DNA of 64,000 nt, taken from contig NC_090116.1 in assembly GCF_023973825.1 (NCBI RefSeq), positions 186,001 to 250,000 of the forward strand, given 5' to 3'. The stretch comes from Plasmodium brasilianum (lineage: Eukaryota > Apicomplexa > Aconoidasida > Haemosporida > Plasmodiidae). Under the pieces are notes generated by a model that saw only the letters and a list, made by a program, of their open reading frames with translations, ran no database searches and was not told the DNA's origin. Positions 50,101 through 61,974 of this stretch are shown here, one piece after another. Each line of letters opens with the position of its first letter. Positions within the stretch are counted from its first letter, which is position 1. The translations under genes and the position numbers were made by a program.

Positions 50101-50788
50101 AATATACGATCATCCTATTTTATATTCTTGTATTCATCAATTTAATATAAGTATGTAAAGTTTTATAGATAATACCATTTTACAAGTATAAAACTACAAA
50201 AAAAGTAAAGTATTTATATACATCTAGGTATTTCTTCTTCTTGTTTTTTTTTTTTTTTCTCTTTTTCCACAAATCTAAAGATTTAAATATTGTGTTAAAA
50301 ATTATAAAATGACACTACTAAAAAGTAAAAATATACAAGGAATAGGAAAAATGTATAAAGCGATGTACAAATGGATGGAAATAACAAAATAAATATTATG
50401 TTCTAATGTGTTTACATACGATTGCAATTTTACGAATTGTATATGTATAAATACATATATCAATATTAGTTATATGTGAAGATCATTTTGTAAAAATGAA
50501 AAAAAAGAAAAAGCAAAACATAAAAAATATAAATGAACATGGAAAAAAATAACATTATTTTATTTTTTATTTTTTTTGTTATCTTAATTTTCTTATAATA
50601 TTTAACGTTCCTTTTCTTTTTAAGAAAATGCAGCTTTTAAATTTTAACTGAAGTGTCGATCTAAAATATATATAGTTCATATAAACATACATATTTTTAT
50701 GTATATAAGTATAAATAATATGTATATGTGTACATATGTATACATCATATTCACTGTTTATTTTTTTTTTTTTTTCTAAATCGAATCA
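47136..50788. other. Long intergenic region with weak micro-exon candidates
   Basis: Mostly A/T runs (47431-47454, 48567-48589, 49107-49127, 49211-49232) and (TA)n tracts. Two weak coding candidates: a minus-strand stretch at 47685-47789 open for 34 codons (EDEQVVILKLNNNHRSCLFC...) after a possible acceptor, but containing a perfect 9-bp inverted repeat at 47721-47742; and a plus-strand pair 49239-49280 plus 49547-49606 (MKALLLRYLHVNKK then GEWKKYTIISILKYNYIHK), which splices in phase 0. Neither is strong enough to call. Confidence 0.35.
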
Positions 50789-50920
50789 TCATATCTCTAC
50801 ATATTTAGTGCTGCTCAGCTTTGAACATGAACTCAATTCAGCAAGGTTTGCCTTTTTTATTTTTTCACACCTTGCTATCTTGCTTTTTTAGTCAAATATA
50901 TATATAAATTATGTATATTT

Positions 50921-50961
<41 letters not shown>

Positions 50962-51176
50962 GTACTTTTAATATAAATGCCTGAAAAATGTTTTCTTTTT
51001 TAAGGAAATAAATTTACTAAATAGCATAAGCAATTAAATTACAAAAATCATAGTTACAAAATAGTGTAAATGTTCAAATTGCCCAATTTATTTTTCTATC
51101 GTTTTTGTGTGTTCACTCATATTTTACATGCAGTAGGTATTATTATTAGAGATAGTTCAGATATAGTATTTTTCAT
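50789..51176 (-). CDS. Candidate three-exon micro-gene (49 aa), possible small membrane protein
   Basis: Exon 1 is 51128-51176 (MKNTISELSLIIIPTA plus one base), exon 2 is a 15-bp micro-exon 50966-50980 (IYIK), exon 3 is 50789-50874 (RCEKIKKANLAELSSCSKLSSTKYVEI, stop TGA). Donors GTAAAA and GTACGT, acceptors TTTCAG and GATAG; every junction is phase 1 and the introns are 147 and 91 nt. Exon 3 is clearly richer in G+C than its surroundings. The peptide has one short hydrophobic stretch (LSLIIIPTACIYI) followed by a positively charged segment, a layout common in small mitochondrial inner-membrane subunits. The reading is by eye and the last acceptor is poor. Confidence 0.4.
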
Positions 51177-52644
51177 GCGTATACATACATACATGTTCAC
51201 TACAACTTATGTGAAAAATTTTATATGTATCTTCCATTTTACATTCGCACTACTATGTTCTTGCTTCTTTTATCCTCGTTTTCATAATCATATAGAATTT
51301 TAAGGATACATAATTAAACATTTTAAAAATAATTGAAAATTCTTTTATCGAAATAGAGCTATTGTACAGTGCTCGCATTCACATAAAACATTTTTTAAAA
51401 AAATACACGTCTTCTATTTTACTTCTTGCAAAGATGCCCCGTGATAAAAATATAAATTTGATTTAATCATATTTATTTACAAATTGGACGTGTAAAAATA
51501 AAAAAAATAAAAAAAAACGAAGAAAAAGAAAGATCGATGTGATGCTAACGAGGGGATGGCAGGGACGGAAATTAAACTTCTTTTTTTGTCCCTTTATAAC
51601 ACATGCTAAAAAAATGATACTAATATACATTTATATATATATATATGTATAATATTAAAATAAAACGTTTTCGTGAAAGAGCCGTCAAATCGGGAAAAAT
51701 TAAATAACATTTAACCCGAAAGCTTAAAGAAAAATTAAAGTTATTACTAAGGTATAAAAATATCCTTATATTTTCCTTCTTTTATTATTAATTCATTCAT
51801 TTTAATATAAACATAACAGCTTTTTTCCTATTTCTGACACGAGTGTTTTATAACTTCTTTGTTCGTCCTTTCATTTCGTTTTCTTTTTTTTTTTTAAAAA
51901 AAAGAATAAATAACATTTAACATAAGCTAGACATGAACATGCATATAAATATACATACAAAAAAAATCTCATGTATACTTATGAAAATAAACGCTCTAAA
52001 ATAATAATTTTTTGAAAATAAAAAAAAAGGAGAATTGTAAGAAACTCCATAATAACAAACGTGTTATAAGTCACAACATACTTGGATATTTATAGTATTA
52101 TTTTATTCTTTATTTTTTTTTTTCTTCAAAAATTGCTCTTTTAGTTAATACAGTGTAATTTTTATGGTCCTATTTATTATTTATATATTTTTTTTCCTAG
52201 CATGTTTATTGATTGTAAACTTTACGAAAAAAAAAAAAAAAAAAGATATGAAATAAAAATGGGTCAAACAAAATGTAATGATACAAAAATAGATAGAAAT
52301 AAAATGTGGTAGCACAAAAGGGGGTAAAATGATAAAGGGTAATACAAAATGGAGCTACACAAAAAGGTTTGAAACAAAAGAATTTTAACGAAAAAACAGT
52401 AAAAGTTATACTACAAATATTGGCATAAAATCTTTCAAAGCTGCCAATAAATTAAAGAAAGCATAATAAAGTGTGTTAAAAATGTTTAGTAAAAGATGAA
52501 CACATTTTCTTATATTTCTGGACATTTACTTATTTTTGCAACATTATTTATACTTTTTATCTTTTTCAATTTGATTTTGTGAAAAAGGCACTTTTCTTTT
52601 TTCACGTACTTTTTTTTTGCTTCACCTCATGTTCAGCAGCTGCT
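51177..52644. other. Intergenic region with a G+C-richer island
   Basis: Most of it is featureless. An island at about 51536-51722 is unusual: it contains AACGAGGGGATGGCAGGGACGG and a hairpin at 51690-51719 (TCGGG ... CCCGA with an inner TTAAAT/ATTTAA stem). On the minus strand it also reads FNFRPCHPLVSITSIF and MLFNFSRFDGSFTKT in two short open segments. It could be an RNA gene or exons; I cannot decide. Confidence 0.35.
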
Positions 52645-55600
52645 TCATCTTTCTTCCTCTTTCTGTTCTTCCTTATTCTCTTTTTCATTATCCTCATCTT
52701 CTTCCCCGTCCTCTTCTTCCTCATCTTCTTCTTCCCCGTCCTCTTCTTCCTCATCTTCTTCTTCCTCGTCCTCTTCTTCCTCGTCCTCTTCTTCCTCGTC
52801 CTCTTCTTCCTCGTCCTCTTCTTCCTCATCCTCTTCTTCCTGTTTTTCTTCCTTATCTTTCTCTCTTCGCTTCTCTTCGTCTTCCTTCTTCTTCCTCTCT
52901 TCCATTTGCTTCTTCCATTCCAGGGCTTTTTGTAGTATCTTCATGTTCTACAAAAAAAAAAGAAGCATAACATGAAACATGTGAAACAAAAAACGTAATA
53001 CATAGCATGCCTCGAAACAAGGAAAACTCAATAAAAACGAACTGTTCATTAATATTTTTTTTTACTTGTGATTGGTTTCCGTCGTCAGGGAAAACGTAGG
53101 TGATATATTCCTCGACCATTTCATCCTCATTATTTTTGATGACTTTCCTCTTAACTTTTTTGGGTAATCTTTTTGAAGTTTTTTCAATAACTTCTTTATC
53201 TCCATAATCCTTTTCAATTTCATATAAAAAGTTTATCAATATACATCTTTCATTCGCTAATTCATTCTTTTTGCAAAATTCAATTCCGTCCTCCAGAATT
53301 TCTCTACACCGAATTATATCATCGAAGTAGATGTATTGAAACTCCGCATAACTTTTGTAAACCTGTAGAAAATAAAAAAAAAAAAAAGGGAAGCAAAAAT
53401 AAGATATAATATGACTAGATAACGACATAAAGTTCCTAATTCATACTTTAAATAATTAGTATAATATTCTTACCTTATAATGTTGAGTTATATTTAATAA
53501 CCTCTCATAAAGGTTCTTCGCCCTTTCATACTCCTGTAGGTTTATTTCTAAGTCTATGTAATTCTTCCATATCTGACAGAAAAAAAAGAAAGAAAAAAAA
53601 AGGAAAAAATTAACAAATATATGAATACACATATGAGTAAAGTAGTAAATTGGTTAGAAAATTAGCATTTAGGCCAGTAAGTTAACAAATTAACAAATTA
53701 TAATATGCCCGCAACGCGATGCACACGACTGGACGACATATTGGAAATGTACTCCCATCGGTACAGTCCCACCAATGATAACAAACTCAAACAACATTTG
53801 AAAAAATATTACCAGTTCAGGCAGCTTCATATCATCCAAGTGTATAGCTATTTCCGCGATCTGCCGAGCCCTCTCAACTTCATCCAATGAGAGCTCAAAG
53901 TTAATCATTGATAACCATGCCTGTCAAAAATGAGAAGTTAAAAGTAAAGAATGAAAATTAATGAACAACAAAAGTCGAACGTCAAATGACGACTGTGTAA
54001 AATTTATTCGGCGCACAATGTAAGTTGCACTTGGCTATCAAACAAAGTAAGAATAATTTTACGGATTTTCGTTTGCCACCGTTCTACTTCTTTCTACTTT
54101 TACCTTCGAGTTGAAGGGGAAGGATTCCACATACTTAGCGTAAATTTCTCTACATTCCTTGATGTTACCTAGACGCAATTCTATATCGCAATATTCTTCA
54201 AATATTTTTTCCTTCTTCACGTTTTCAATTGCATGATTGTATATAGATCTTACATTTTGAATTTCTAATTGCCTTAATTCAAAATTAGCATAAAGAATAT
54301 AAATCTTTTTAAATGTAAAATTTTGCTTACTTAAAATTTTAAAAATATTTTTATACACTTGTCTAGCTCTTTCTATATTCTCAGCATATAATTCTTCAAA
54401 TATAGAATAGTTAATCCATATATAAATGTATCTTTTCCAAAATTTTTTATTTGATACTAAAGGCACAACACATATTGCCCTTTCATATAATTCTCTTATT
54501 CGAACAATAGACTTGTCTTTATTTATTAAATTAATATTAGATTCTTCTAGTTTAATATAATTAAACCATATATCATAATCAGCTGGACTCTTTTTTAATT
54601 CTTCCTCATAGTATATCCTTTCTTTTAATATTAGAGTTTGATCTAACTCTTCTTTATTAGCATATTTTTTTTGAAATTGTAAAAAGTTTTTATATAAAAG
54701 CTCACTCTTATCTTTTGGTAACCTCTTCAAGGCTTCTATATATATTTTTCGACATCTTTCATACTCATTATTTTCTTCTTCAAAATTACAAAAGTATATA
54801 TAGAAATTTTCATCTAAAAATGAGGAAGGAAATAATTGTATACATTTTTCAAAACATGCTCTAGCTCTATCAATATTTTTATATTTCTTTTCAAATCTAA
54901 TAAATTTATAAAAACACTCTAGTTTGGGTATACTAACAATAAGTCTTTCGAATATTTCTCGACATTTACTTATTTCTTTACATCTTTCTTCAAAATTAAT
55001 ATAACATAAAAACGATGTTTCATCTATTTTCCATTTAATCCATCTTTCGTATATATTTCGAGTATTTACAAAATTATTTAAAATCTCTTCTAAATGTGCA
55101 TATTTCTTCCAAAAGGTATTCTCTAATGGTAATAATAAAACTACTCTCTCTAGTAAATTCCTTGCACTGTTAATATTTTTATTTGTTAACTCAACTTCTA
55201 CATATTTTAACCATAAATTCTTGTTTGTATAATCTATATTTAAAGCTCTTTCAAAAATAGATCTAGCTCTTTTTATATCTTTTTGTTTTATTTCCCAAAG
55301 AGCATATTTTATATAGGTACTTATTAAATACCTCCTTTTTCTTATCTTATCTTCAAATTCTTTCCTTTTAGTTATCTTATATTCATTTAATTCGTCCTCA
55401 TCAATTAAATTGTAGTTTACCTTCCTCTCAACTTCTTCTAAATCTAGCGCTTCGTTTATTAGCTGTTCTGCCGTTATCTGAATGTCGGCCGCGCTCTTGT
55501 TCTTCACCTGCGAAGTTAAAAGGAAAGAAAAATAAAGTTAAGAAAAATGAAGAAAATTATATTAATAAATTATTGAACAAATTTTTTATGGAAACACGCA

Positions 55601-55923
55601 TATTGCTCTATTTTAATACATACATTGTTCACTCTTCTTCATCCGATCGACAAAAGGGTGAAAAAAGAAATAAAGCATAAATATTACCAACAGTTGCTCA
55701 TGCGTGTAGTAATCTAGGGGAGATATATTACTCCATTTGACGGTAATAAAAGCTCTATACGAGTACAGATACATACATGCATACATACATATATGTATAC
55801 ATATGTACATATATGCGCATACATTTATATGGCATAAGCGCGAATTATACACAAACTCATCTTATTAGGCATAAATTTACTCTCTTAATTCGTTACCTGC
55901 ACCTTCTTACTATTTACACTCAT
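52645..55923 (-). CDS. CLF1: Pre-mRNA splicing factor CLF1 / Crooked-neck-like 1
   Basis: Six exons read from the sequence: 55897-55923, 54104-55507, 53813-53920, 53474-53572, 53066-53362, 52645-52947. All junctions are phase 0 with GTAANN donors and YAG acceptors; total 745 aa. The N-terminus MSVNSKKVQ-VKNKSAADIQITAEQLINEA matches the start of Crooked-neck proteins. The body is a chain of HAT repeats (W-x-KYA...RARSIFERAL...; WIKWKIDETSFLCYINFEERC; FWKRYIYIWINYSIFEE), continuing through the small exons AWLSMINFELSLDEVERAR and IWKNYIDLEINLQEYERAKNLYERLL. CLF1 is a scaffold of the Prp19-associated spliceosome complex. The last exon ends in a long acidic tail of EEEED repeats. Length fits the yeast and human proteins. 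Confidence 0.96.
52683..52850 (-). repeat. 15-bp acidic coding repeat (EEEED) in the CLF1 tail
   Basis: On the minus strand a 15-bp unit (GAGGAAGAAGAGGAC and variants) repeats about ten times, encoding EEEED with two GEEED/DGEE interruptions. It forms the C-terminal acidic tail of CLF1 and makes long spurious frames on both strands. Confidence 0.9.
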
Positions 55924-57788
55924 AGTATCCTCTTTATTTACTAAAACTTGTATCTCCTAGTATATCACATATTTTTTAAGATGATATGGAAAAATGTTAA
56001 AATTCATAAAAGAACGATTTACATGTATATTTTTACTTTAATGTACTCTTCTACTTTTTTAAATATTAATAGAACATCAAACCAGTATTTCCTAAAAAAA
56101 GAAAAGTATTTTAAAATTTGATTTCTCAAAATAAAAAACCGTAAAAAAAAAAAAAATCTTCCTTTATTATGACATACATTTAGTAAATTTTTCCTTATGA
56201 TCTTCTTCCATCACGTTTTTATTAATACATAGTTAAAATAAGATAAATAAAAATTTAGTGAAACCATTTCTTTGAATGCAAAAAGAAAACAACAAAAAGA
56301 ATTTATCGCACCTTAAAGTTAGCAAAAAAAGGTATAAAAAAATATAATCATTTTTTTATGATGCTTGTAAGCGTATATTTACATTTGCCATACAAAAAAA
56401 AAAATATTATTTATGTTGAAACTTCAGAAAAAAAAAAAAAAAAAAAAAAAGTAACGTTCTCTCTGCACCTTTGTTTATTTACCATAGAAACAACTTGAAA
56501 GAGCCTAAACCATTCTCTTTCATTTTTACTTTTTTTTTTTTTTTTTTTATTTAGATTAATTAAAGAAGTCTAATTATTACAATATACATTATAAATTGGT
56601 TAATAATATTTCTTAAAATACGAAAACAAAATTAAAAAACGTTTTGCCTTTTTGGAAAAAAACCAAGTCCAATTTTTCATAATTAAGAAAAAAAAAAAAA
56701 AAAAAGTACAAGCCCTTTCAAGTAAAAAGATTTCTTTAAAATGTACTGGAATATAAAATACGGGTTGTTCCACATGTTATAATAGAACGCGCTTATTTGT
56801 TTGTTTGATAAATATTTTTTACAATTGCATCATTTAATGTCAACTATGCAAAACTATTATGCAGTCTGTGCTGTTTTTCTTATATATATAGAAGGTGCAT
56901 ATTTTTCCTGTTATCATATATAACAGTAATAGGTTTAGCAGTTCTATTATTTTTATCAGTTATCTTTTATTCCGTTTAGGACACTGCCAGTGTAAATGAA
57001 AATAAAAGAAACATTTTTATTTAAATGGAGAAGAAAAGACGAAAATTGCCAAAATTGCCATCTCCATTCCAAAATAAAAAATTCAAGTTAATATTTCCTC
57101 CTCTTTTTTTTTTTTTCATCTTTTTGCACGCTTAAAAAGAATAGTGAACTTACAAGATACTCTTTTTATTATTTAATTAAATAAAATGTTCTAATTAGGG
57201 AAAAATAATAAAGCCATTATAAGGACCTTTTAACTTTTTAAAAGTAAACGATTATATTTTGCAAAAAGAAGTTAAATTTATTGAAAGGTAGAAAAAAAAA
57301 AAAAAAATAAATAAATAGCTTAACATTTAAAAAAAATTAAATATTAAAATAATATATATTAATATTAAATATTAAAAATATCAACAATGTTTAGTTGTCT
57401 TCCTATAAAATATATACAAAACACATCATTTAATTACATAAACAAAAAGTGAAAAATTTTAAATAAATAATGTGTTTAACTTGAAAAGGTTATTTAACAA
57501 AAAAAAAAAAATTATATATTATAAAATAAATAACTTATATATAAAAATAAATAAGGTGAGAGGTGTTAATATAGAGATAAAGGGGTGAATATATATAAAT
57601 AATAGCAAACAAATACATGAGGCATACACAAATATATTTATGTTCAAATGGATATATTATTATTTCACAAGTACGTATACAAAATGTTGATAAATGGTAA
57701 CAAAATGTGTTAATTATATATATATAAATTAAGCAAGAAAAAAAAAAAAAAAAAAAATTACCATATTGAGGGATCCTACATTTATATA
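55924..57788. other. Intergenic region upstream of CLF1
   Basis: No gene seen. The area holds many A or T runs (56144-56156, 56431-56450, 56530-56547, 56691-56704, 57292-57307, 57740-57757) and short (TA)n tracts. It should contain the CLF1 promoter, but no specific motif was recognised. Confidence 0.5.
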
Positions 57789-58016
57789 TTACGTCGTATT
57801 AAAAAGGTAAATTTTCCTTATCCTTTTTACCTTATGTACACCGCATGATTTATGACTTATAAATTGGTACTCCCCTAATATTATCTCCACATATATATAT
57901 ATATATATATATACATATACTTGTACGCATATAACGCTTATATAACACGTAATGTATGCCCACTTCTTACAATTTCTCTCTATATATCCCTCGTATAGGC
58001 AATTTTTAAAATACAT
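57789..58016 (-). CDS. Candidate two-exon micro-gene (43 aa) or 3' end of a larger spliced gene
   Basis: Exon A is 57971-58016 (MYFKNCLYEGYIERN plus one base) with a GTAAGA donor; exon B is 57789-57874 after ATATTAG (EYQFISHKSCGVHKVKRIRKIYLFNTT, stop TAA). Phase 1 agrees on both sides, the split codon reads Trp, and the 96-nt intron is a (TA)n tract. The frame is also open upstream of the ATG through a poly-A (Lys) run (KKLDK), so exon A may be internal to a gene that includes coding-like blocks at 58066-58504. The product is unknown: basic, with two cysteines. Confidence 0.38.
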   Translation of the reverse strand: MYFKNCLYEGYIERNCKKWAYITCYISVICVQVYVYIYIYIYVEIILGEYQFISHKSCGVHKVKRIRKIYLFNTT

Positions 58017-58065
58017 CTTATCCAGCTTTTTTTTTTTTTTTTGTTAATTTACATATATAACTTCC

Positions 58066-58600
58066 CTATAAAAACAAATTACAAACTTCAATCTTTCGTC
58101 GTACCGTAGCCTTTTCCATGTGTGCTCCCATGTAAATATTAGCTCTGCCATAACTTCCCTGCACCTTTCTTTGTATTCACTGTATTATGTTACCTTCATA
58201 TTACTCATGTTATCCACATTGCTCATACTTTATATGCATCATTTCCATTAAGCTCTGTTAAAAGATATCCCCGTTTTGCGCTAATAACACTCCTTAGAAG
58301 ATACTTCATAAAAAATATATTAACTATCTTCTTATTCTTTATTCAAAACCGTTAACATACAATTTTACAAGCAAGATGTACTAGCTTATTTTTCCATTCA
58401 TATTATAAGTATATACGTAATAAATACACAAAAACTGTACATTTCTCCCCTCCACTTAAATCATTTTTCTCGCCACTATTGTTAATATATGCACCATTAA
58501 TCATTTCTATATCATTTAACAATTTTAATATAAGCTACAATATATTTTTACCAATCTTCTAAATGGCATCAAGCTCACCTCCCAGTGCATATTGAATAAC
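58066..58600 (-). other. Coding-like minus-strand blocks, exon structure unresolved
   Basis: Open blocks with mixed, charged composition: 58417-58504 (MINGAYINNSGEKNDL...), 58229-58323 (NIFFMKYLLRSVISAKRGYLLTELNGN..) and 58066-58190, where two frames look plausible (EYKERCREVMAELIF... and VQGSYGRANIYMGAHMEK...). The first two join in phase 1 (donor GTATAT, acceptor GATAG) and the second can join the latter reading of the third in phase 0 over a 64-nt intron. A further ATG (58590, MHWE) lies upstream with a 44-nt gap that is short for an intron. The block may be the 5' part of the micro-gene at 57.8-58.0 kb, or decayed minisatellite. Confidence 0.3.
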
Positions 58601-58684
58601 CTTGAGTGATTTATTTTAAATTATAAATATTTAAATGCGCATTACTTGAGGTTAAATGGGAACACAAAAAAAAAAAAAAAAAAA

Positions 58685-58890
58685 ATGACGTAAAATATGA
58701 GGTTGTAATATGACGTAATGTATGAGGTATAATATGACGTAATGTATGAGGTATAATGTGACGTAATGTATGAGGTATAATGTAACGTATAATATAAAGT
58801 GTAATAAAAGGTGTAATATGATGTAAACTATAATGTAAGGTATACTATAAGGCACAATACTTTGCACAATATTATGCACAATATCAGACA
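58685..58890. repeat. 24-bp minisatellite decaying into shorter units
   Basis: Three to four good copies of a 24-bp unit ATRTGACGTAATGTATGAGGTATA (58685-58782) grade into shorter, worn units (AATGTAACGTATA, AATATAAAGTGTA, AATATGATGTAAACTATA) up to about 58890. It lies just past the stop of the alpha/beta hydrolase gene on the minus strand and shares the TGACGTAA core with the array at 44.3 kb. Confidence 0.85.
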
Positions 58891-58965
58891 TAATTTAATG
58901 ATAAATATTCTCCTTTTCCTACCAATTCCTACAATTTCTCCCGAATTACTTCTCACCATTAATCA

Positions 58966-61011
58966 TTAGGTTAATTTTTCATTCGACACCGAATGATAAG
59001 CATATAATGAACTAATATTATTCAATGTACTACTAGCAGAGGAAACATCTCTCTTTACAGGTTCCACAATATTATTATTGGCTTTTATTTCATCCTTTTG
59101 TTCATCATAAATAAAATCATTAAAACTATTAAAACTTGATTTATGAATATCTGGCATATTATTCTTCATTCCTTTACGTACATTATTTCTATTTATAAAA
59201 TAAGGTTTCGCACATATTTCTTTACTTTCATGTTGCATTTTTTGTACAGAGGCTAAGGACACAGCAGGAGATAATGGACATCCTGATCCATATTTTGATA
59301 TTTTTTCACAAGGTTTATTAATTCTAGTATAATTTGATTTTGTTAAATCCTTATTATTCATATTTTCATAGCTACGATTATTACTTTTAACACTTTCATT
59401 CATTATATCATTGCTACTATTAATTCCATTTGTATTTTTATGTGCATTATTCATATTATGCCCCTCAATAATATTGTTAATATCTTGTCGTATCCTTGGT
59501 ACTCTGTCTACTTTATAGCTATTTCGTTTCATTTGTGATATTTTAATATTAGGATTTTGTGAATTACTTTCTACTTGCGTCATTTTTTCATTTTGCATTC
59601 TAATTATTTTATCGTAATTAGCATTGCTACTAGAAGCTTCATCCACGTTGGAAGTTTCCCTTTTCACTGAGTAGACATAACTAGAGCAATTTTTTTTACC
59701 AGTTACCTTATTATTATTACTAGTGCTGTTTATTTTACTACTGTAACTGTTATTATTAATGTTATAATTGTAGTTCTTATAGACTCTTTCACTACTATCA
59801 ATACCTGCATTCTTATTGCCATTATTATCCCGTTTTAAGTTGTTAACATTGTAATTCTGATTATATAAATTGTCATAATTACTATTTGCACATGTATACG
59901 TTGCTAAATTCTCAATACTAGGAGAACTGTCATTCTCACAAAAAGTTTTGTCTGGTATTGTTTTCATAATTGATTCCATAGATCCAAATATAGTGCTCAT
60001 ACTAGAAGAAGAATTGTAACCATATTCATTATTTTTAACTGGATGTACATTTTTCTTACAATTCCATTTATCTACACTGCTAGCGATAGAATTCAACTCA
60101 TCTGTCTTTGGTAAACTTCTAACCTTTTCTTCTACTCCTTGTTTATTTTCTGGAGTATCATTTCCTCCTACTCTCTCTTTCAACTGTTCTTTTATTTTCT
60201 TAGTATTATTTAATATAAAGGTATTTCTTAATTTCTGGGTACTGATGTTAGCAATGTTATATACGCTGTTGACATTTTCACGTATATTGTTTCTCAATAT
60301 ATAAAGAAAAGTTCCTAAAGCAGCATTTACTTTATCACCAAAACAGCTTTCTAAATTATTATGTCCACCTTCATCAATAAACATATAATATGTATTTACA
60401 TTCGTTTTTCGAATCATTTCCTCGGTTCCATGATATGTTAACAGTTTATCCTTTTTTCCATGAATAAATAGAATCGGACATTTTATTAGATGAACCTTAT
60501 CTATATTACAAAATAAATCATAAGGTAACGTAAATTTAAGTTTTAATTTAACTCTATGAATCGATGATATTGGAGCTTGTAAGATTAAACCTAATAAATC
60601 TCTTTTTGTTGCTATATGTACTGAAGCAGCAGAACCTAAACTTCTACCATATGCCACTACACTGTCTTTAGGAACATTCAGATTTTTAGTTAAATAATCA
60701 TATGCTGCTTCAACATCATTATAAAGATGAGTTTCAGTTGGATATCCTGTACTTTGACCATACCCACTATAGTCATATGCAAACAAATTTAATCCTAATC
60801 GTTTAGATTTATATTGAAAATAAGATACAAAATCACCTATATCCTCTGCATTTCCATGACTAAACAAGACTGTGATATCTGCATGGTTGTTAATAAAAAA
60901 ACCGCATATTGTACTACCATGTTTCGTTTTTATAAAATGTAAATTCTTATTATTTTTCGAATAGCTTGGAGGATGTGGTCTAAATATTATCTGATTTAAT
61001 ACATTCCCCAT
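58966..61011 (-). CDS. ABHD17-type alpha/beta hydrolase with N-myristoylation motif
   Basis: 681 aa. The first about 250 residues form a complete alpha/beta hydrolase: oxyanion-side SHGNAED (51-57), nucleophile elbow YGRSLGS with Ser124, acid HGKKDKLL with Asp188 and EGGHNNLE with His217. AYDYSGYGQSTG and the overall spacing match the ABHD17/Bem46 group, whose animal members remove palmitate from membrane proteins. The start MGNVLNQ is a good N-myristoylation signal, so membrane attachment is likely; this also supports the chosen start. The remaining about 430 residues are Asn/Ser-rich low complexity with no recognised domain. Substrates are unknown. Confidence 0.95.
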   Translation of the reverse strand: MGNVLNQIIFRPHPPSYSKNNKNLHFIKTKHGSTICGFFINNHADITVLFSHGNAEDIGDFVSYFQYKSKRLGLNLFAYDYSGYGQSTGYPTETHLYNDVEAAYDYLTKNLNVPKDSVVAYGRSLGSAASVHIATKRDLLGLILQAPISSIHRVKLKLKFTLPYDLFCNIDKVHLIKCPILFIHGKKDKLLTYHGTEEMIRKTNVNTYYMFIDEGGHNNLESCFGDKVNAALGTFLYILRNNIRENVNSVYNIANISTQKLRNTFILNNTKKIKEQLKERVGGNDTPENKQGVEEKVRSLPKTDELNSIASSVDKWNCKKNVHPVKNNEYGYNSSSSMSTIFGSMESIMKTIPDKTFCENDSSPSIENLATYTCANSNYDNLYNQNYNVNNLKRDNNGNKNAGIDSSERVYKNYNYNINNNSYSSKINSTSNNNKVTGKKNCSSYVYSVKRETSNVDEASSSNANYDKIIRMQNEKMTQVESNSQNPNIKISQMKRNSYKVDRVPRIRQDINNIIEGHNMNNAHKNTNGINSSNDIMNESVKSNNRSYENMNNKDLTKSNYTRINKPCEKISKYGSGCPLSPAVSLASVQKMQHESKEICAKPYFINRNNVRKGMKNNMPDIHKSSFNSFNDFIYDEQKDEIKANNNIVEPVKRDVSSASSTLNNISSLYAYHSVSNEKLT

Positions 61012-61974
61012 AACTTTTTATATTAAAGGATAAAAAAAAAAAAAAAACAAATAATATAATAAAAAGGTTCTGAAACGATACATATATGTATTTCTTTTGC
61101 ATGGGTATATATACATTTATACATATGTGTATTGCATGTATGCATATTATACATATGTATTAATATCTTATCAAATGTTTAAATCAAAATGTAAAATAAT
61201 GAAAGGGAAAAAAAAAAAAAAAAAAGGGAAAAAAAATAAAACAAAGTACAAGGTAAACATGTAAAAGACTATACAAATTATGTATACACACAAAAACACA
61301 TGTATATATATGTAAAAACATATATATGCAACATGTATCAACTAAAGCGCGCAGCTTAAAATTTGCCTTTTAAAAAATTATCAAAATTTTGCAACCATTT
61401 ATAAATACACTTGTTACTTTAAATATGGAATTACATTTATAGTATTTTAATTAAATTTTAAAAATATATTCATTACAAAACACTAAATATACATAAAAGG
61501 AAAATTATTAAAAATTAAAAAAGGCACAATTCGTATAAATTGGAAATGTGGTTATATATTTTATAAATACTGGAATGCTTACTTAAATATATAAAATATG
61601 CATATATATTAAAAATTTATTCAAAGAAGTACATATAAATACAAACATTATATATACATATATATATTTTATATATATATATAGTACATACAATCGTTTA
61701 ACACTTGGTTATGTTGCCTTTACCTTAACATGCATATGTTTTCACAACACTTTTTACATATACATATACACGTACACATATACTAATATACTTTCCCTTA
61801 CATTAGTACAAATATAATCACGTATTCTTAAAAAAGCAAAATGCACGTAACAATAAGGTATCTTGATAAAAACATTTTGTGTGCAGGGCTAATTTTCTTA
61901 GTCTCCTAATTACTATCTTTATCTCGTTCTATCCTTAATCAAATTTACACAAAAATTAGGGAAAACCTAAATAC

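Noticed and set aside
51070..51303. 77-codon plus-strand ORF
   Set aside because: It overlaps the candidate minus-strand first exon and is dominated by intron-like sequence; the minus reading splices better.
52579..52970. Plus-strand ORFs of about 118 codons opposite the CLF1 acidic tail
   Set aside because: Antisense of EEEED repeats; the minus strand is clearly the coding one.
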